Source: Streptomyces cavernicola
GTDB lineage: Bacteria > Actinomycetota > Actinomycetes > Streptomycetales > Streptomycetaceae
Direction of reading: 5' to 3'
DNA length: 64,000 bases
NCBI RefSeq assembly: GCF_029968035.1
Contig: NZ_JASCIQ010000003.1
Location: 124,001 to 188,000 of the forward strand
Below are positions 26,665-35,568 of this stretch, piece after piece. A program made the position numbers and the translations under genes. The notes below the pieces were generated by a model. That model had not been told where the DNA came from and made no database searches. It saw nothing but the letters and a program-made list of their open reading frames with translations. The number at the start of each line of letters is the position of its first letter. Within the stretch, counting starts at the first letter, position 1.

Positions 26665-28146
26665 ATGGCACGGATTGCGGTGATCGGCGCCGGCATGGGC
26701 GCGATGGCGGCCGCTGCCCGGCTGGCCGTTGCAGGCCACCGGGTGGCGGTGTTCGAGCGGACCGAGACGTACGGCGGCGAGGTCCGCAGCTTCGCGCGCG
26801 ACGGCTTCGCGTTCGACACGGGCCCCGGCCTGCTCCCCCTCCCTGCGGTCTACCGCGACCTGTTCGTGAAGACCGGGAAGCAGCCCCTGGAGGAGTGCGT
26901 CCAGCTCGTCCAGGTCGACCCGGCGGTGCGGCACGTCTTCGCGGACGGCACATCCGTGGCGCTGCCGAACGTCTCGCGGGCGGGCGTGGTCGAGGCGCTC
27001 GACGCCGCGTTCGGCGCCCCTGCGGGCGAACGCTGGGGCGCGTTCCTCAACCGCGCGCGCGACACCTGGGACCGCTGCCGCCGCCCCCTGCTGGAAGAAC
27101 CCCTGTGGCCCAACTGGGAGGTGCTGGCCGAGCGCGACCCGTATCCGGCGGTGCGCAAGAGCGGGCTGCTGCGGCGCAGACCGCCCACCTTCGCCGAGGT
27201 GACCCGACGCGAGCTGGCGGAGCGCCATCTGGTCGCGCTGGTCGAGAGCGCCCTGCTGGCGCACGGCCTCGATCCGCGTACGACTCCGGCGAGCGCGGCC
27301 GTCCTGCCGTACATGGAGCAGGCCTTCGGCACCTGGTATGTCCTGGGCGGCACAAGGGAGTTGGCGCGCGCGGTGTACGAGCGGTGCCTTGCCCGGAAGG
27401 TGGAGTTCAGCTTCGGCGCGGAGGTCGTCTCGGTCGTCGAGAAGGACGGCCGCGCGGCGGGCGTGGAGCTGGCCGACGGCACGCGCGCGGAGGCGGACCA
27501 CGTGGTGGCGGGCATCGATCCGCTGCGGCTGCAGGAGCTCACCGCCCACCGGCTGCAGGCCGAGGGGGACGTGCGCCCGGCCGAGGGCAGGGAGCGCAGC
27601 GGCGCCCGGTTCACGGTGCTGCTCGCGCTGCGCGGCGCCCGGGAGGCCGGCGCGGTGCACCGCACGGTGGTGCACCCGGCCGACAGGAAGGCCGAGTTGG
27701 ACGCCCTCGCCACCGGCCCCGGCGCCGGGGTGCGGCCGACGGTCACGGTGCTCCGCCCCGGCGATCCGGCGCTCGTGCCCGACGCCGAGCACGAGTCGGT
27801 GGCGCTCTCCGCGGTGGCCCCGTCGCCGGAGGTCCTCGCCGATCCGGCCGGAGTGCAGGCGTACGCGGACCAGTTGGTGTCGGCCGCCGAGTCGGCGGTG
27901 CCGGGCCTGCGGGAGCGGATCGTCTGGCGTGAAGTGCCGGACGGCCCGCCCGCGTTCGCCGCGCACCCGGCCCTCGCGGGCGCGGACGGACGGTTCCTGT
28001 ACCCGTCCAACTCGACGCGGCTGCCGGGCCTGCATCTCGTCGGCGGCGCGGCCCACCCCGGCGGCGGACTGCCGCACTCCGGAATGTCCGGGGCGCTGGT
28101 CGCCGGACTCATCGTCGAAGGGCCGGAGTTCCGCGGCTCGCAGTGA
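26665..28146 (+). CDS. FAD-dependent oxidoreductase, phytoene desaturase-like
   Basis: 493-residue flavoprotein with the N-terminal dinucleotide motif VIGAGMGAMAAAARLAVAGH (GxGxxA-type) and E at the end of strand 2 (VAVFERTETYGG), and the C-terminal FAD motif LVGGAAHPGGGLPHSGMSGA, as in the CrtI/phytoene desaturase and amine oxidase superfamily. There is no carotenoid gene (crtB, crtE, crtY) nearby, so the substrate is unknown. ATG at 26665 with GATAAAGT 8-15 bases upstream suggests a leaderless transcript. Its 3' end forms one arm of a hairpin. Confidence 0.88.
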   Translation: MARIAVIGAGMGAMAAAARLAVAGHRVAVFERTETYGGEVRSFARDGFAFDTGPGLLPLPAVYRDLFVKTGKQPLEECVQLVQVDPAVRHVFADGTSVALPNVSRAGVVEALDAAFGAPAGERWGAFLNRARDTWDRCRRPLLEEPLWPNWEVLAERDPYPAVRKSGLLRRRPPTFAEVTRRELAERHLVALVESALLAHGLDPRTTPASAAVLPYMEQAFGTWYVLGGTRELARAVYERCLARKVEFSFGAEVVSVVEKDGRAAGVELADGTRAEADHVVAGIDPLRLQELTAHRLQAEGDVRPAEGRERSGARFTVLLALRGAREAGAVHRTVVHPADRKAELDALATGPGAGVRPTVTVLRPGDPALVPDAEHESVALSAVAPSPEVLADPAGVQAYADQLVSAAESAVPGLRERIVWREVPDGPPAFAAHPALAGADGRFLYPSNSTRLPGLHLVGGAAHPGGGLPHSGMSGALVAGLIVEGPEFRGSQ

Positions 28147-28168
28147 GCCCGATGCGGAACTCCGGCCC
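28120..28168 (+). terminator. Terminator overlapping the end of the flavoprotein gene
   Basis: Perfect 15-base arms, GGGCCGGAGTTCCGC at 28120-28134 and GCGGAACTCCGGCCC at 28154-28168; the 19-base loop contains the TGA stop (28144-28146). The convergent minus-strand gene ends at 28230. Confidence 0.8.
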
Positions 28169-28229
28169 TCCGGAGCCGAGTTGACGGCCGCAAGCCGCCC
28201 GCCGTGCAGGCGCGGACGGCCGCTGCGCC

Positions 28230-29228
28230 TCAGTAGCGGTACGGCTGCTGCTCGTTGTAGCCCGCGTCGTACCCGCCCTGGTTCTCGTACGGGTAGGGCT
28301 GCTCGGGCGGCAGATCGGCGCCGCCCTGCAGCTCGTCGCCGGTGCGCTGCTGCGGCACCCAGACGCCGCCGGGCGGGGTGTCCGAGGGATAGCCCGCGGC
28401 GTAGGGGTCCTGGTAGGCGGCGTCGTAGCCCGGCTGTGCCTGCTGGCCAGCGTACGTGTCGTACTCGCCGTAGCCCGCCTGGCTGCCGATGTACGGGTCC
28501 GAGTAGGCCGCGTACTGCTGCTGGTTGTCGTACGCGTAGTTCTGCTGGTCGTGCGGGGCGTTCTGGTCGAAACCGCCCGTGCCGTACGCGTCGTAGCCGA
28601 AGTCGCCGGGGCCTGCGGGGGCCGCGGCGGGCGGGGGCGGGAAGGACGAGTCCTGGTAGACGCCGTACTGGCCGGTCTCGTCGGGGAGCGGCTCCGGGGC
28701 GTACACCGGTGCCTGCTGCGGGGGTTCAGGGGCGGTGAAGCCCTGCGGCCCGCCGGCCCCGAACTCCGGTGCCGCGCCGGGGAAGTCCGGGCCCTGGGCT
28801 GCGGGGAAAGGCTGGGTCTCGTCCGGGAAGGGCTGAGCCGCGGCCGGATTCTGGAAGGGCTGGGCCGCGGCCGGGTCCGGGGCGTACGCCGCGTCGTACT
28901 CCAGGTCCGAGACCTGCAGGGTCGGGTCCTGGGCGTCGAGGCCCTCGACCTTGCGGCGGCGGCTCGCGCCGGGGCTGCCGCCGATCGCCCAGCCCGTGGA
29001 GAAGCCGCGGCGGAACGAGAGCGTCACATAGGTCTGGCCGACCGCGAACGTCGCGGCGCCGGCGCCGATGACCCAGATCGACGGCATAAGGACACCGACG
29101 ACCACGCCGAGGAATCCGACGAAGGCGAGCAGCCGCCAGCGCAGCCGCGCCTTGTACTGCAGCAGCACTTCGCCCAACAACCACAGCGCGACGATTCCGA
29201 ACGCGATGTAGAGGACCGTCCAGCCCAT
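28230..29228 (-). CDS. Membrane protein with long Pro/Gln/Tyr-rich tail
   Basis: Unrecognised function, 332 residues. The first 75 residues hold three hydrophobic segments (VLYIAFGIVALWLLGEVLL, LLAFVGFLGVVVGVLM, IWVIGAGAATFAVGQTYVTL). After a basic cytoplasmic stretch (RRRKVEGLD) the remaining 220 residues are low-complexity, rich in Pro, Gln, Ala, Tyr and Gly (for example YAYDNQQQYAAYSDPY), probably disordered. Start ATG with GAGAGGGG at good spacing. It lies 65 bases downstream of metF and may be cotranscribed with it. Confidence 0.85.
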   Translation of the reverse strand: MGWTVLYIAFGIVALWLLGEVLLQYKARLRWRLLAFVGFLGVVVGVLMPSIWVIGAGAATFAVGQTYVTLSFRRGFSTGWAIGGSPGASRRRKVEGLDAQDPTLQVSDLEYDAAYAPDPAAAQPFQNPAAAQPFPDETQPFPAAQGPDFPGAAPEFGAGGPQGFTAPEPPQQAPVYAPEPLPDETGQYGVYQDSSFPPPPAAAPAGPGDFGYDAYGTGGFDQNAPHDQQNYAYDNQQQYAAYSDPYIGSQAGYGEYDTYAGQQAQPGYDAAYQDPYAAGYPSDTPPGGVWVPQQRTGDELQGGADLPPEQPYPYENQGGYDAGYNEQQPYRY

Positions 29229-29293
29229 GTACGCCCCTCTCCTGCGGCCGTCCCGCCCCGCCCCGGTTCGGGCAGGGGGGCCACGGCCTGGTC

Positions 29294-30217
29294 TCAGGCC
29301 TGCTGTGGGTCGTGCAGGCCCAGGTTCTCGTAGATCTCCAGCGTCGCAGCGGAGTTGTTCATGGTGATGAAGTGCAGACCGGGCACTCCCTCGGACAGCA
29401 GCCGAGCGCTGAACTCCGTCGCGAACTCGATGCCAATGGAGCGTACAGCCGCCGGATCGTCCTGTGCCGCGAGGATGCGGTCTTTCACATCCTTCGGGAA
29501 GACGGCGTTGCTCAGTTCGGCGAAGCGCGTCAACTGCTTGACGTTCGTGACCGGCACGATCTCCGGAATGATCGGGGTTTCGCAACCCGCTGCGGCCACC
29601 TTGTCGCGCAGCCGCAGATACGCATCCGCGTCGAAGAACATCTGCGTGATGGCGTAGTCCGCGCCCGCACGGCACTTGTCGATGAAGTGCCGGACGTCGG
29701 TGTCCCAGTCGTCGGAGCGCGGGTGCATCTCCGGGAACGCCGCGACGCCCACGCAGAAGTCGCCCGAGTTCTTGATCAGCTGCACGAGTTCGGCCGCGTA
29801 CGTCAGGCCCTGCGGGTGCGGGACCCAGTCGCCCATCGGGTCGCCCGGCGGGTCGCCGCGGACCGCGAGGATGTTCCTGATCCCGGCGTCCGCGTACTGC
29901 CCGATGATGTTGCGCAGCTCGGCGATGGAGTGGTTGACCGCGGTGAGGTGGGCGACCGGCGTGAGCGTCGTGTCGGCGACGATCTGCTGCGCGCCCTTCA
30001 CCGTGCCGGCACGGGTGGAACCGCCCGCTCCGTAGGTCACGGAGATGAAGTCCGGGGCCATCGCCTCGACCCGGCGCAGCGAGTTCCACAGGTTCCGCTC
30101 GCCCTTGGGGGACTTCGGCGCGAAGAACTCGAAGGAGTAGGTGGTCTTTCCGGTCGCGAGCATGTCGCGCACGGTGCGCGCGCGGTCCATCCGGGTGGAA
30201 GCAGTGCCTAGGGCCAT
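29294..30217 (-). CDS. metF: Methylenetetrahydrofolate reductase [NAD(P)H]
   Basis: FAD enzyme reducing 5,10-methylene-THF to 5-methyl-THF for methionine synthesis. The 307-residue TIM-barrel protein has the family segments [46 protein letters not shown] and the FAD/folate region [11 protein letters not shown], and ends at [13 protein letters not shown]. Normal bacterial length with no C-terminal regulatory domain. TAACCT lies six bases upstream of the ATG and there is no Shine-Dalgarno sequence, so the mRNA is probably leaderless; I see no SAM or cobalamin riboswitch. Confidence 0.96.
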   Translation of the reverse strand: MALGTASTRMDRARTVRDMLATGKTTYSFEFFAPKSPKGERNLWNSLRRVEAMAPDFISVTYGAGGSTRAGTVKGAQQIVADTTLTPVAHLTAVNHSIAELRNIIGQYADAGIRNILAVRGDPPGDPMGDWVPHPQGLTYAAELVQLIKNSGDFCVGVAAFPEMHPRSDDWDTDVRHFIDKCRAGADYAITQMFFDADAYLRLRDKVAAAGCETPIIPEIVPVTNVKQLTRFAELSNAVFPKDVKDRILAAQDDPAAVRSIGIEFATEFSARLLSEGVPGLHFITMNNSAATLEIYENLGLHDPQQA

Positions 30218-30380
30218 ACGGGCAGGTTACTCAGGGGTTCTCGGCACCCCAACCAAAGCAGGGGAATTTGTCCGCAATGTCCGCTTGCCGTCCACCTATC
30301 GGACAGTTGTGCAGCTGATCCAGCCATACGGCATCACCGACCGCCACCCCTCGGGGGTACGGAGGCCTCGAAGACCTCGC

Positions 30381-31034
30381 TCAGCTCGCCGCTTCGCGCA
30401 GTCTGCTCGCGAAGTGGGCGGCCGCTGCGCGCGGGTCGTCCGCCTCGGTGATCGCGCGTACGACGACCACGCGGCGGGCGCCGGCCTCGAGCACCTCGTC
30501 CAGGTTCCCGGCGTCGATCCCGCCGATCGCGAACCAGGGGCGGTCGGTGCCGAGCCCCGCCGTGTACCGCACCAGATCGAGCCCCGGGGCGTATCGGCCG
30601 GGCTTGGTCGGGGTGGGCCAGCAGGGGCCGGTGCAGAAGTAGTCCACGCCGGGCTGGACGGCGGCCGCGGCTGCCTCGGCCTCGCCGTGCGTGGAGCGGC
30701 CGATGAGCGGCTCGTCGCCGATGATGGCGCGCGCGGCCGGCACCGGCAGGTCGCCCTGGCCGAGGTGCAGGACGCCGGCCCCGATGGCGTGGGCGACGTC
30801 CGCCCGGTCGTTCACGGCGAGCAGCTTGCCGTGCCGCTTGCAGGCGTCGGCGAAGACCTGGAGGTGCTCCAACTCCTCGCCGGCCTCCATGCCCTTGTCC
30901 CGCAGCTGCACGATGTCGACGCCGCCGGCGAGCGCCGCGTCCAGGAACTCGGGCAGGTCGCCCTGTGCCTTGCGGGCGTCGGTGCACAGATACAGCCGGG
31001 CGTCGGCGAGGGCCTCGCGGGGTGTGCGGGACAT
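30381..31034 (-). CDS. thiE: Thiamine phosphate synthase ThiE
   Basis: Couples the pyrimidine and thiazole phosphates to thiamine monophosphate. The 217-residue TIM-barrel product has the pyrimidine-PP site [48 protein letters not shown] and the [12 protein letters not shown] and [11 protein letters not shown] loops, and [20 protein letters not shown] at 31034 is preceded by GGGGGAG; the frame is open upstream through repeats. It is separate from the riboswitch-controlled thiOSG operon, which runs on the other strand 2 kb away. Confidence 0.95.
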   Translation of the reverse strand: MSRTPREALADARLYLCTDARKAQGDLPEFLDAALAGGVDIVQLRDKGMEAGEELEHLQVFADACKRHGKLLAVNDRADVAHAIGAGVLHLGQGDLPVPAARAIIGDEPLIGRSTHGEAEAAAAAVQPGVDYFCTGPCWPTPTKPGRYAPGLDLVRYTAGLGTDRPWFAIGGIDAGNLDEVLEAGARRVVVVRAITEADDPRAAAAHFASRLREAAS

Positions 31035-31052
31035 GGAAGAACTCCCCCGTCT

Positions 31053-31112
31053 CGGTGGCGTACGGACCGCGCTTCGGTGGCGTACGGACCAGGTTTGGGC
31101 GGCGTACGGGCC
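31053..31112. repeat. Three 22-base repeats in the thiE leader
   Basis: CGGTGGCGTACGGACC at 31053-31068 and 31075-31090, and a diverged copy GGCGGCGTACGGGCC at 31098-31112, period 22-23 bases. The third copy forms the left arm of the hairpin at 31101-31137. Confidence 0.7.
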
Positions 31113-31137
31113 ACGGCGGTGCCGTGGCCCGTACGCC
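31101..31137 (-). terminator. Hairpin between the Rv2175c-like gene and thiE
   Basis: Perfect 17-base arms, GGCGTACGGGCCACGGC (31101-31117) and its complement (31121-31137), loop GGT. It lies 59 bases past the stop of the minus-strand gene at 31196 and 67 bases before the thiE start, so it probably terminates the upstream transcript. Confidence 0.75.
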
Positions 31138-31195
31138 TTCGGATGCTCGGTTCGCACGGGCTTCTCGTTTCAGGCGAGGCGCCCGGTTTCTCGGA

Positions 31196-31561
31196 TCAGA
31201 CGGCGAGCGCCTGAGCGCGGCGCTTTACTTCCGTGCCGCGATTCTCGCTCAGGGCCTGCGCCGGGGTGCCCGGCAGGGTCGGGTCGGGGGTGAAGAGCCA
31301 CTCCAGCATCTCTTCGTCGTTGAAGCCGTCGTCCCGCAGGAGCGTCAGGGTGCCGTGGAGGCCCTTGACGACCTTGTCCTCGTCGATGAAGGCGGCGGGC
31401 ACGTGCAGTGCCCTGTTCTCGCCGCGGCGCACGGCGATCAGCTGGCCTTCCTTGACGAGCTGCCGGACGCGCGTCACCTCGACGCCGAGGAGCTCGGCGA
31501 TCTCGGGGAGGTTGAGCCAGGCAGGGACGAGAGCATCGATCTTTGCGTCAATCTCGGTCAC
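31196..31561 (-). CDS. Rv2175c family DNA-binding protein
   Basis: Small DNA-binding protein, 121 residues from GTG at 31561. The N-terminal part has a helix-turn-helix (LNLPEIAELLGVEVTRVRQLVKEGQ), followed by a wing (LIAVRRGENRALHVPAAFI) and a C-terminal helical part with DGFNDEEMLEWLFTPD. In Mycobacterium tuberculosis the relative Rv2175c is a substrate of the kinase PknL; here the gene is not beside a kinase. The upstream GTG at 31585 would add eight residues. DNA target unknown. Confidence 0.88.
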   Translation of the reverse strand: MTEIDAKIDALVPAWLNLPEIAELLGVEVTRVRQLVKEGQLIAVRRGENRALHVPAAFIDEDKVVKGLHGTLTLLRDDGFNDEEMLEWLFTPDPTLPGTPAQALSENRGTEVKRRAQALAV

Positions 31562-31747
31562 AGGGACAAGCGTGCCATCCCGCACTGACAGTCGGTACCC
31601 GGCACCTCCGACACGGGGCCCGCGAGCCGCCCGACCAGGTGCGACCGGGCCGGTCCGACCTGTCGGGCCGGGGCCCGGACCTTCGTCGAGGCCGCGCCGG
31701 CCCGTCCGCCAGACCCCTGCGTCAGGCCTTCGCCTCAGGACCCAGCC

Positions 31748-32995
31748 TCAGACCTTCGCCGACTTCAGCGGAACGGCCGGGTCCGCGACCCGTTCGGGGT
31801 CGAGCGCCGCCCCGGACTCGATCAGCTTGCGGCCCTGCGCGAGATCCCGCGGCCGGCCGACCGCGAGCAGCCCGACCAGGGCCCCCTCGCGCAGCCAGCA
31901 CACCGACCAGGCGGGGCTCTGCGGGTCGCCGCGCCACAAGGTCGCGTCGGCGTCGCCGTGGTCGCCCGCGTACTGCACGAAGCGGCCGAACTGCTCGGAC
32001 CAGAAGTAGGGCACGGGATCGTACGGGGCGGGCTCGGCGCCGAGGATGTGCGCCGCGACCGTGCGCGGGCCCTGCAGGGCGTTGTCCCAGTGGTGCACGA
32101 GCAGCCGCCGGCCGTAGCGGGCCGAGGGGAAGGAGGCGCAGTCGCCGACCGCGTAGACGTCGGGGGCCGAGGTGCGCAGCGAGGCGTCCGCGACCACCGC
32201 GCCGTCGGGTCCGGTCGCGATGCCGGAGCCGGCGAGCCAGCCGGTGGCGGGCCGGGCGCCGATGCCGACGACGACGGCGTCCGCGGGCAGCCGGGAACCG
32301 TCGTCCAGGACGACCGCGCCGGGCTCGACGCGCTGCACGCGCGCGTGCGTACGGAGTTCGGCGCCCGCGTCGGCGTACCACTGCGCCATGGGGGCGGCGA
32401 CCTCGGCGGGCAGGGCCCCGGCGAGCGGCCCGTCCGCGGCCTCGACGACGGTGACCGCGCACCCGGCGTCCCGCGCGGCGGTGGCGAACTCGGCGCCGAT
32501 CCAGCCCGCGCCGACGACCACGACGGTGTGCTGCTCGGCGAGCACCGGGCGCAGCCGTTCCGCGTCGTCGAGGGTGCGCAGCAGGTGCACGCCGGGCACG
32601 CCCTCGGCGCCGGGGAGGCGGACGGGCTCGGCGCCGGTGGCGACGACCAGGGTGTCGTAGCCGATCGGGCCCCGCGCGGCGTCCAGTTCGTGGTCGGCGG
32701 GGCGCAGGCCCGTGATCTCCTCGCCGAGCCTGAGCTCCACGCCGAGCGCCTCGAAGTCGACATCGAAGGCGGAGCCCTCGGCCTTGCCGAGCAGGACCGC
32801 CTTGGAGAGCGGCGGGCGGTCGTACGGCTGGTGGGGTTCGGCGCCGATCAGCGTGATCGAACCGGTGAAGCCCTGTTCGCGCAGGGCCACGGCGGTCTGG
32901 ACGCCGGCCATGCCCGCACCGACGATCACCACGCGGTGCTGCCCCTCGGGGCGCTCGCCCTGCTGTTGATCGCTCTGCCTCTGCTGCTCGCTCAC
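31748..32995 (-). CDS. NAD(P)/FAD-dependent oxidoreductase, ferredoxin-reductase type
   Basis: 415-residue flavoprotein of the rhodocoxin/putidaredoxin reductase group, normally passing electrons from NAD(P)H to a [2Fe-2S] ferredoxin. FAD motif VVIVGAGMAGVQTAVALREQ (residues 22-41), PYDRPPLSK, NAD motif VVVVGAGWIGAEFATAARDA (about 160-179), and the second FAD motif DVYAVGDCASF. A C-terminal reductase domain follows. No ferredoxin or P450 gene adjoins it. GTG start with TATGGT 6-11 bases upstream, so possibly leaderless; a small inverted repeat (33013-33027) overlaps the promoter region. Divergent from thiOSG. Confidence 0.92.
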   Translation of the reverse strand: MSEQQRQSDQQQGERPEGQHRVVIVGAGMAGVQTAVALREQGFTGSITLIGAEPHQPYDRPPLSKAVLLGKAEGSAFDVDFEALGVELRLGEEITGLRPADHELDAARGPIGYDTLVVATGAEPVRLPGAEGVPGVHLLRTLDDAERLRPVLAEQHTVVVVGAGWIGAEFATAARDAGCAVTVVEAADGPLAGALPAEVAAPMAQWYADAGAELRTHARVQRVEPGAVVLDDGSRLPADAVVVGIGARPATGWLAGSGIATGPDGAVVADASLRTSAPDVYAVGDCASFPSARYGRRLLVHHWDNALQGPRTVAAHILGAEPAPYDPVPYFWSEQFGRFVQYAGDHGDADATLWRGDPQSPAWSVCWLREGALVGLLAVGRPRDLAQGRKLIESGAALDPERVADPAVPLKSAKV

Positions 32996-33012
32996 CCGGC
33001 CACCATAAACAA

Positions 33013-33027
33013 CTGACGATCAGTCAG
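33013..33027. promoter_or_regulatory. Small inverted repeat in the flavoprotein promoter
   Basis: CTGAC-GATCA-GTCAG, 5-base arms with 5-base spacer, 18 bases upstream of the start codon on the minus strand. The size resembles sites of TetR-type repressors but no regulator is identified. Confidence 0.35.
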
Positions 33028-33159
33028 GTACCGGTCGGAGCAGGCTCGTGACGTGACCTGTTGCACACCCGGCCCCGCCCCGAACCCGCCTCCGCGCGGC
33101 CCTCGGACCCGTATGCGCCCTTCAGTCGGGTACGGGCCGCGAGCTAGGGTGGCGGGCGT

Positions 33160-33267
33160 ACACCACTCGCGGGAGCCCGGACGCACCGGGCTGAGAGGGA
33201 GGCTCAGCGCCTCCGACCGTACGAACCTGATCCGGGTCATGCCGGCGAAGGGAGGGGCTGGAAGCCC
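33160..33267 (+). promoter_or_regulatory. TPP riboswitch (THI element) of thiOSG
   Basis: Contains the conserved THI-box parts in order: CGGGAGC at about 33169, the P3 stem, CTGAGAGGGAGGC at about 33191, GACCGTACGAACCTGATC at about 33214-33231 and CGGGTCATGCCGGCGAAGGGA (pyrophosphate-sensing part) to about 33252. A hairpin GGGCT-GGA-AGCCC (33255-33267) sits directly against the ATG and overlaps the Shine-Dalgarno GGAGG, so control is probably at translation initiation. TAGGGT at 33145-33150 is the likely -10. Confidence 0.93.
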
Positions 33268-34431
33268 ATGCATCCACGCACACCCACGTCCGATGTGGTC
33301 GTCCTCGGCGGCGGCGTCATCGGCCTGGTCACGGCCTGGCGGGCGGCGCAGCGGGGGCTGCGCACCGCGGTCGTCGACCCCGAGCCCGGCGGCGGTGCGG
33401 CACAGGTCGCCGCGGGCATGCTCGCCGCCGTCACCGAACTCCACTACGGCGAGCAGACGCTGCTCGCCCTGAACCTCGCCTCCGCCGCCCGCTACCCCGA
33501 CTTCGCCGCCGAGCTGCAGGAGGCGAGCGGCCGGGAACTCGGCTACCGCGCGTGCGGCACCCTCGCCGTCGCGCTCGACGCCGACGACCGGGCTCACCTG
33601 CGCGAACTGCACGCCCTGCAGCGGCAGTCGGGCCTCGACTCCGAGTGGCTCTCGGGGCGCGAGTGCCGTCGCCTGGAGCCGATGCTCGCGCCGGGCGTGC
33701 GCGGGGGCCTGCGGGTCGACGGGGACCATCAGATCGACCCGCGCCGTCTGGCCGCCGCCCTGGTCACGGCGTGCGAGCGGGCCGGCGTGACGTTCCACCG
33801 GCAGTGGGCGCAGCGGCTGACCGTGACGGGCGGGCGGGCGCGCGGCGCCGTGCTCGCCGACGGCACGGAGCTCGGCGCGGACCAGGTGGTGCTCGCCGCG
33901 GGCAGCCTCAGCGGCCGCCTGGACGGCGTGCCCGAGGAGGTCCTGCCGCCGGTGCGCCCCGTCAAGGGCCAGGTGCTCCGCCTGACCGTGCCGAAGGCCT
34001 ACGCCCCGTTCCTGAGCCGGACGGTGCGCGCGGTGGTCCGCGGCGGCGCTCTGTACCTGGTGCCGCGGGTCGACGGCGAGCTGGTCGTCGGCGCCACCTC
34101 GGAGGACCTCGGCTGGGACACCACGGTCACGGCGGGCGGAGTGTACGAGCTGCTGCGGGACGCGCACGAGCTGGTGCCCGGCATCACCGAGCTGCCGCTC
34201 ACCGAGACCCGCGCGGGCCTGCGCCCCGGCTCCCCCGACAACGCCCCGCTGCTCGGCCCGACCGAGCTGCCGGGCCTGCACCTGGCCACCGGCCACTACC
34301 GCAACGGCGTGCTGCTGACCCCGATCACCGGTGACGCCATGGCGCACGTCCTGACCACCGGCGAACTGCCCGAAGCGGTACGCCCGTTCACGCCGCGGCG
34401 CTTCGGCGCGCGGGAGAAGCTTGCCGTATGA
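33268..34431 (+). CDS. thiO: Glycine oxidase ThiO
   Basis: FAD enzyme oxidising glycine to dehydroglycine (iminoacetate) for thiazole synthesis. The 387-residue product has the DAO-type FAD motif DVVVLGGGVIGLVTAWRAAQ (residues 9-28), EPGGGAAQVAAGMLAAVTE, the substrate-domain stretch HQIDPRRLAAAL, PVKGQVLRL, and the C-terminal motif GLRPGSPDNAPLLGP. First gene of the riboswitch-controlled operon; its stop overlaps the thiS start (ATGA). Confidence 0.95.
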   Translation: MHPRTPTSDVVVLGGGVIGLVTAWRAAQRGLRTAVVDPEPGGGAAQVAAGMLAAVTELHYGEQTLLALNLASAARYPDFAAELQEASGRELGYRACGTLAVALDADDRAHLRELHALQRQSGLDSEWLSGRECRRLEPMLAPGVRGGLRVDGDHQIDPRRLAAALVTACERAGVTFHRQWAQRLTVTGGRARGAVLADGTELGADQVVLAAGSLSGRLDGVPEEVLPPVRPVKGQVLRLTVPKAYAPFLSRTVRAVVRGGALYLVPRVDGELVVGATSEDLGWDTTVTAGGVYELLRDAHELVPGITELPLTETRAGLRPGSPDNAPLLGPTELPGLHLATGHYRNGVLLTPITGDAMAHVLTTGELPEAVRPFTPRRFGAREKLAV

Positions 34432-34640
34432 GCGACGCGACCGTGGTCTCCGTGAACGGCGAGGAGCGTTCCGTCGCCTCCGGCACCACCCTGGACGCCC
34501 TGGTGGCGACCGTCAGCGCCGCGCCCTCGGGCGTGGCCGCCGCCCTCAACGAAACCGTCGTCCCGCGCGGTGACTGGCCGCGCACCGCACTGGCCGAAGG
34601 GGATCGCGTCGAGATCCTCACCGCCGTCCAAGGAGGCTGA
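34428..34640 (+). CDS. thiS: Sulfur carrier protein ThiS
   Basis: 70-residue ubiquitin-like sulfur carrier, thiocarboxylated at its C terminus and donor of sulfur to ThiG. It begins with a beta-grasp sequence (VVSVNGEERSVASGTTLDAL), has VAAALNETVVPRGDW and EGDRVEILTAVQGG, ending in the required Gly-Gly. Translationally coupled to thiO and 3 bases before thiG. Confidence 0.96.
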   Translation: MSDATVVSVNGEERSVASGTTLDALVATVSAAPSGVAAALNETVVPRGDWPRTALAEGDRVEILTAVQGG

Positions 34641-35438
<798 letters not shown>

Positions 35439-35568
35439 CCCTTCGCTCCTGTTCATCCACGGGCAGTCCCGTCGCCGTGGAAACCCGCGAGTCACAGCTG
35501 TGCTGCAGTCGCGCCCGGGTTTTCCACAGGCGTTCGGGGCTGTCCGTACCCACTCGTAGACTCTCCGC

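Noticed and set aside
26665..28146. Carotenoid biosynthesis cluster
   Set aside because: Only one desaturase-like gene; no crtB, crtE or cyclase nearby.
30218..30380. SAM or cobalamin riboswitch before metF
   Set aside because: The -10 box is only six bases from the ATG, leaving no leader; no riboswitch motif seen.
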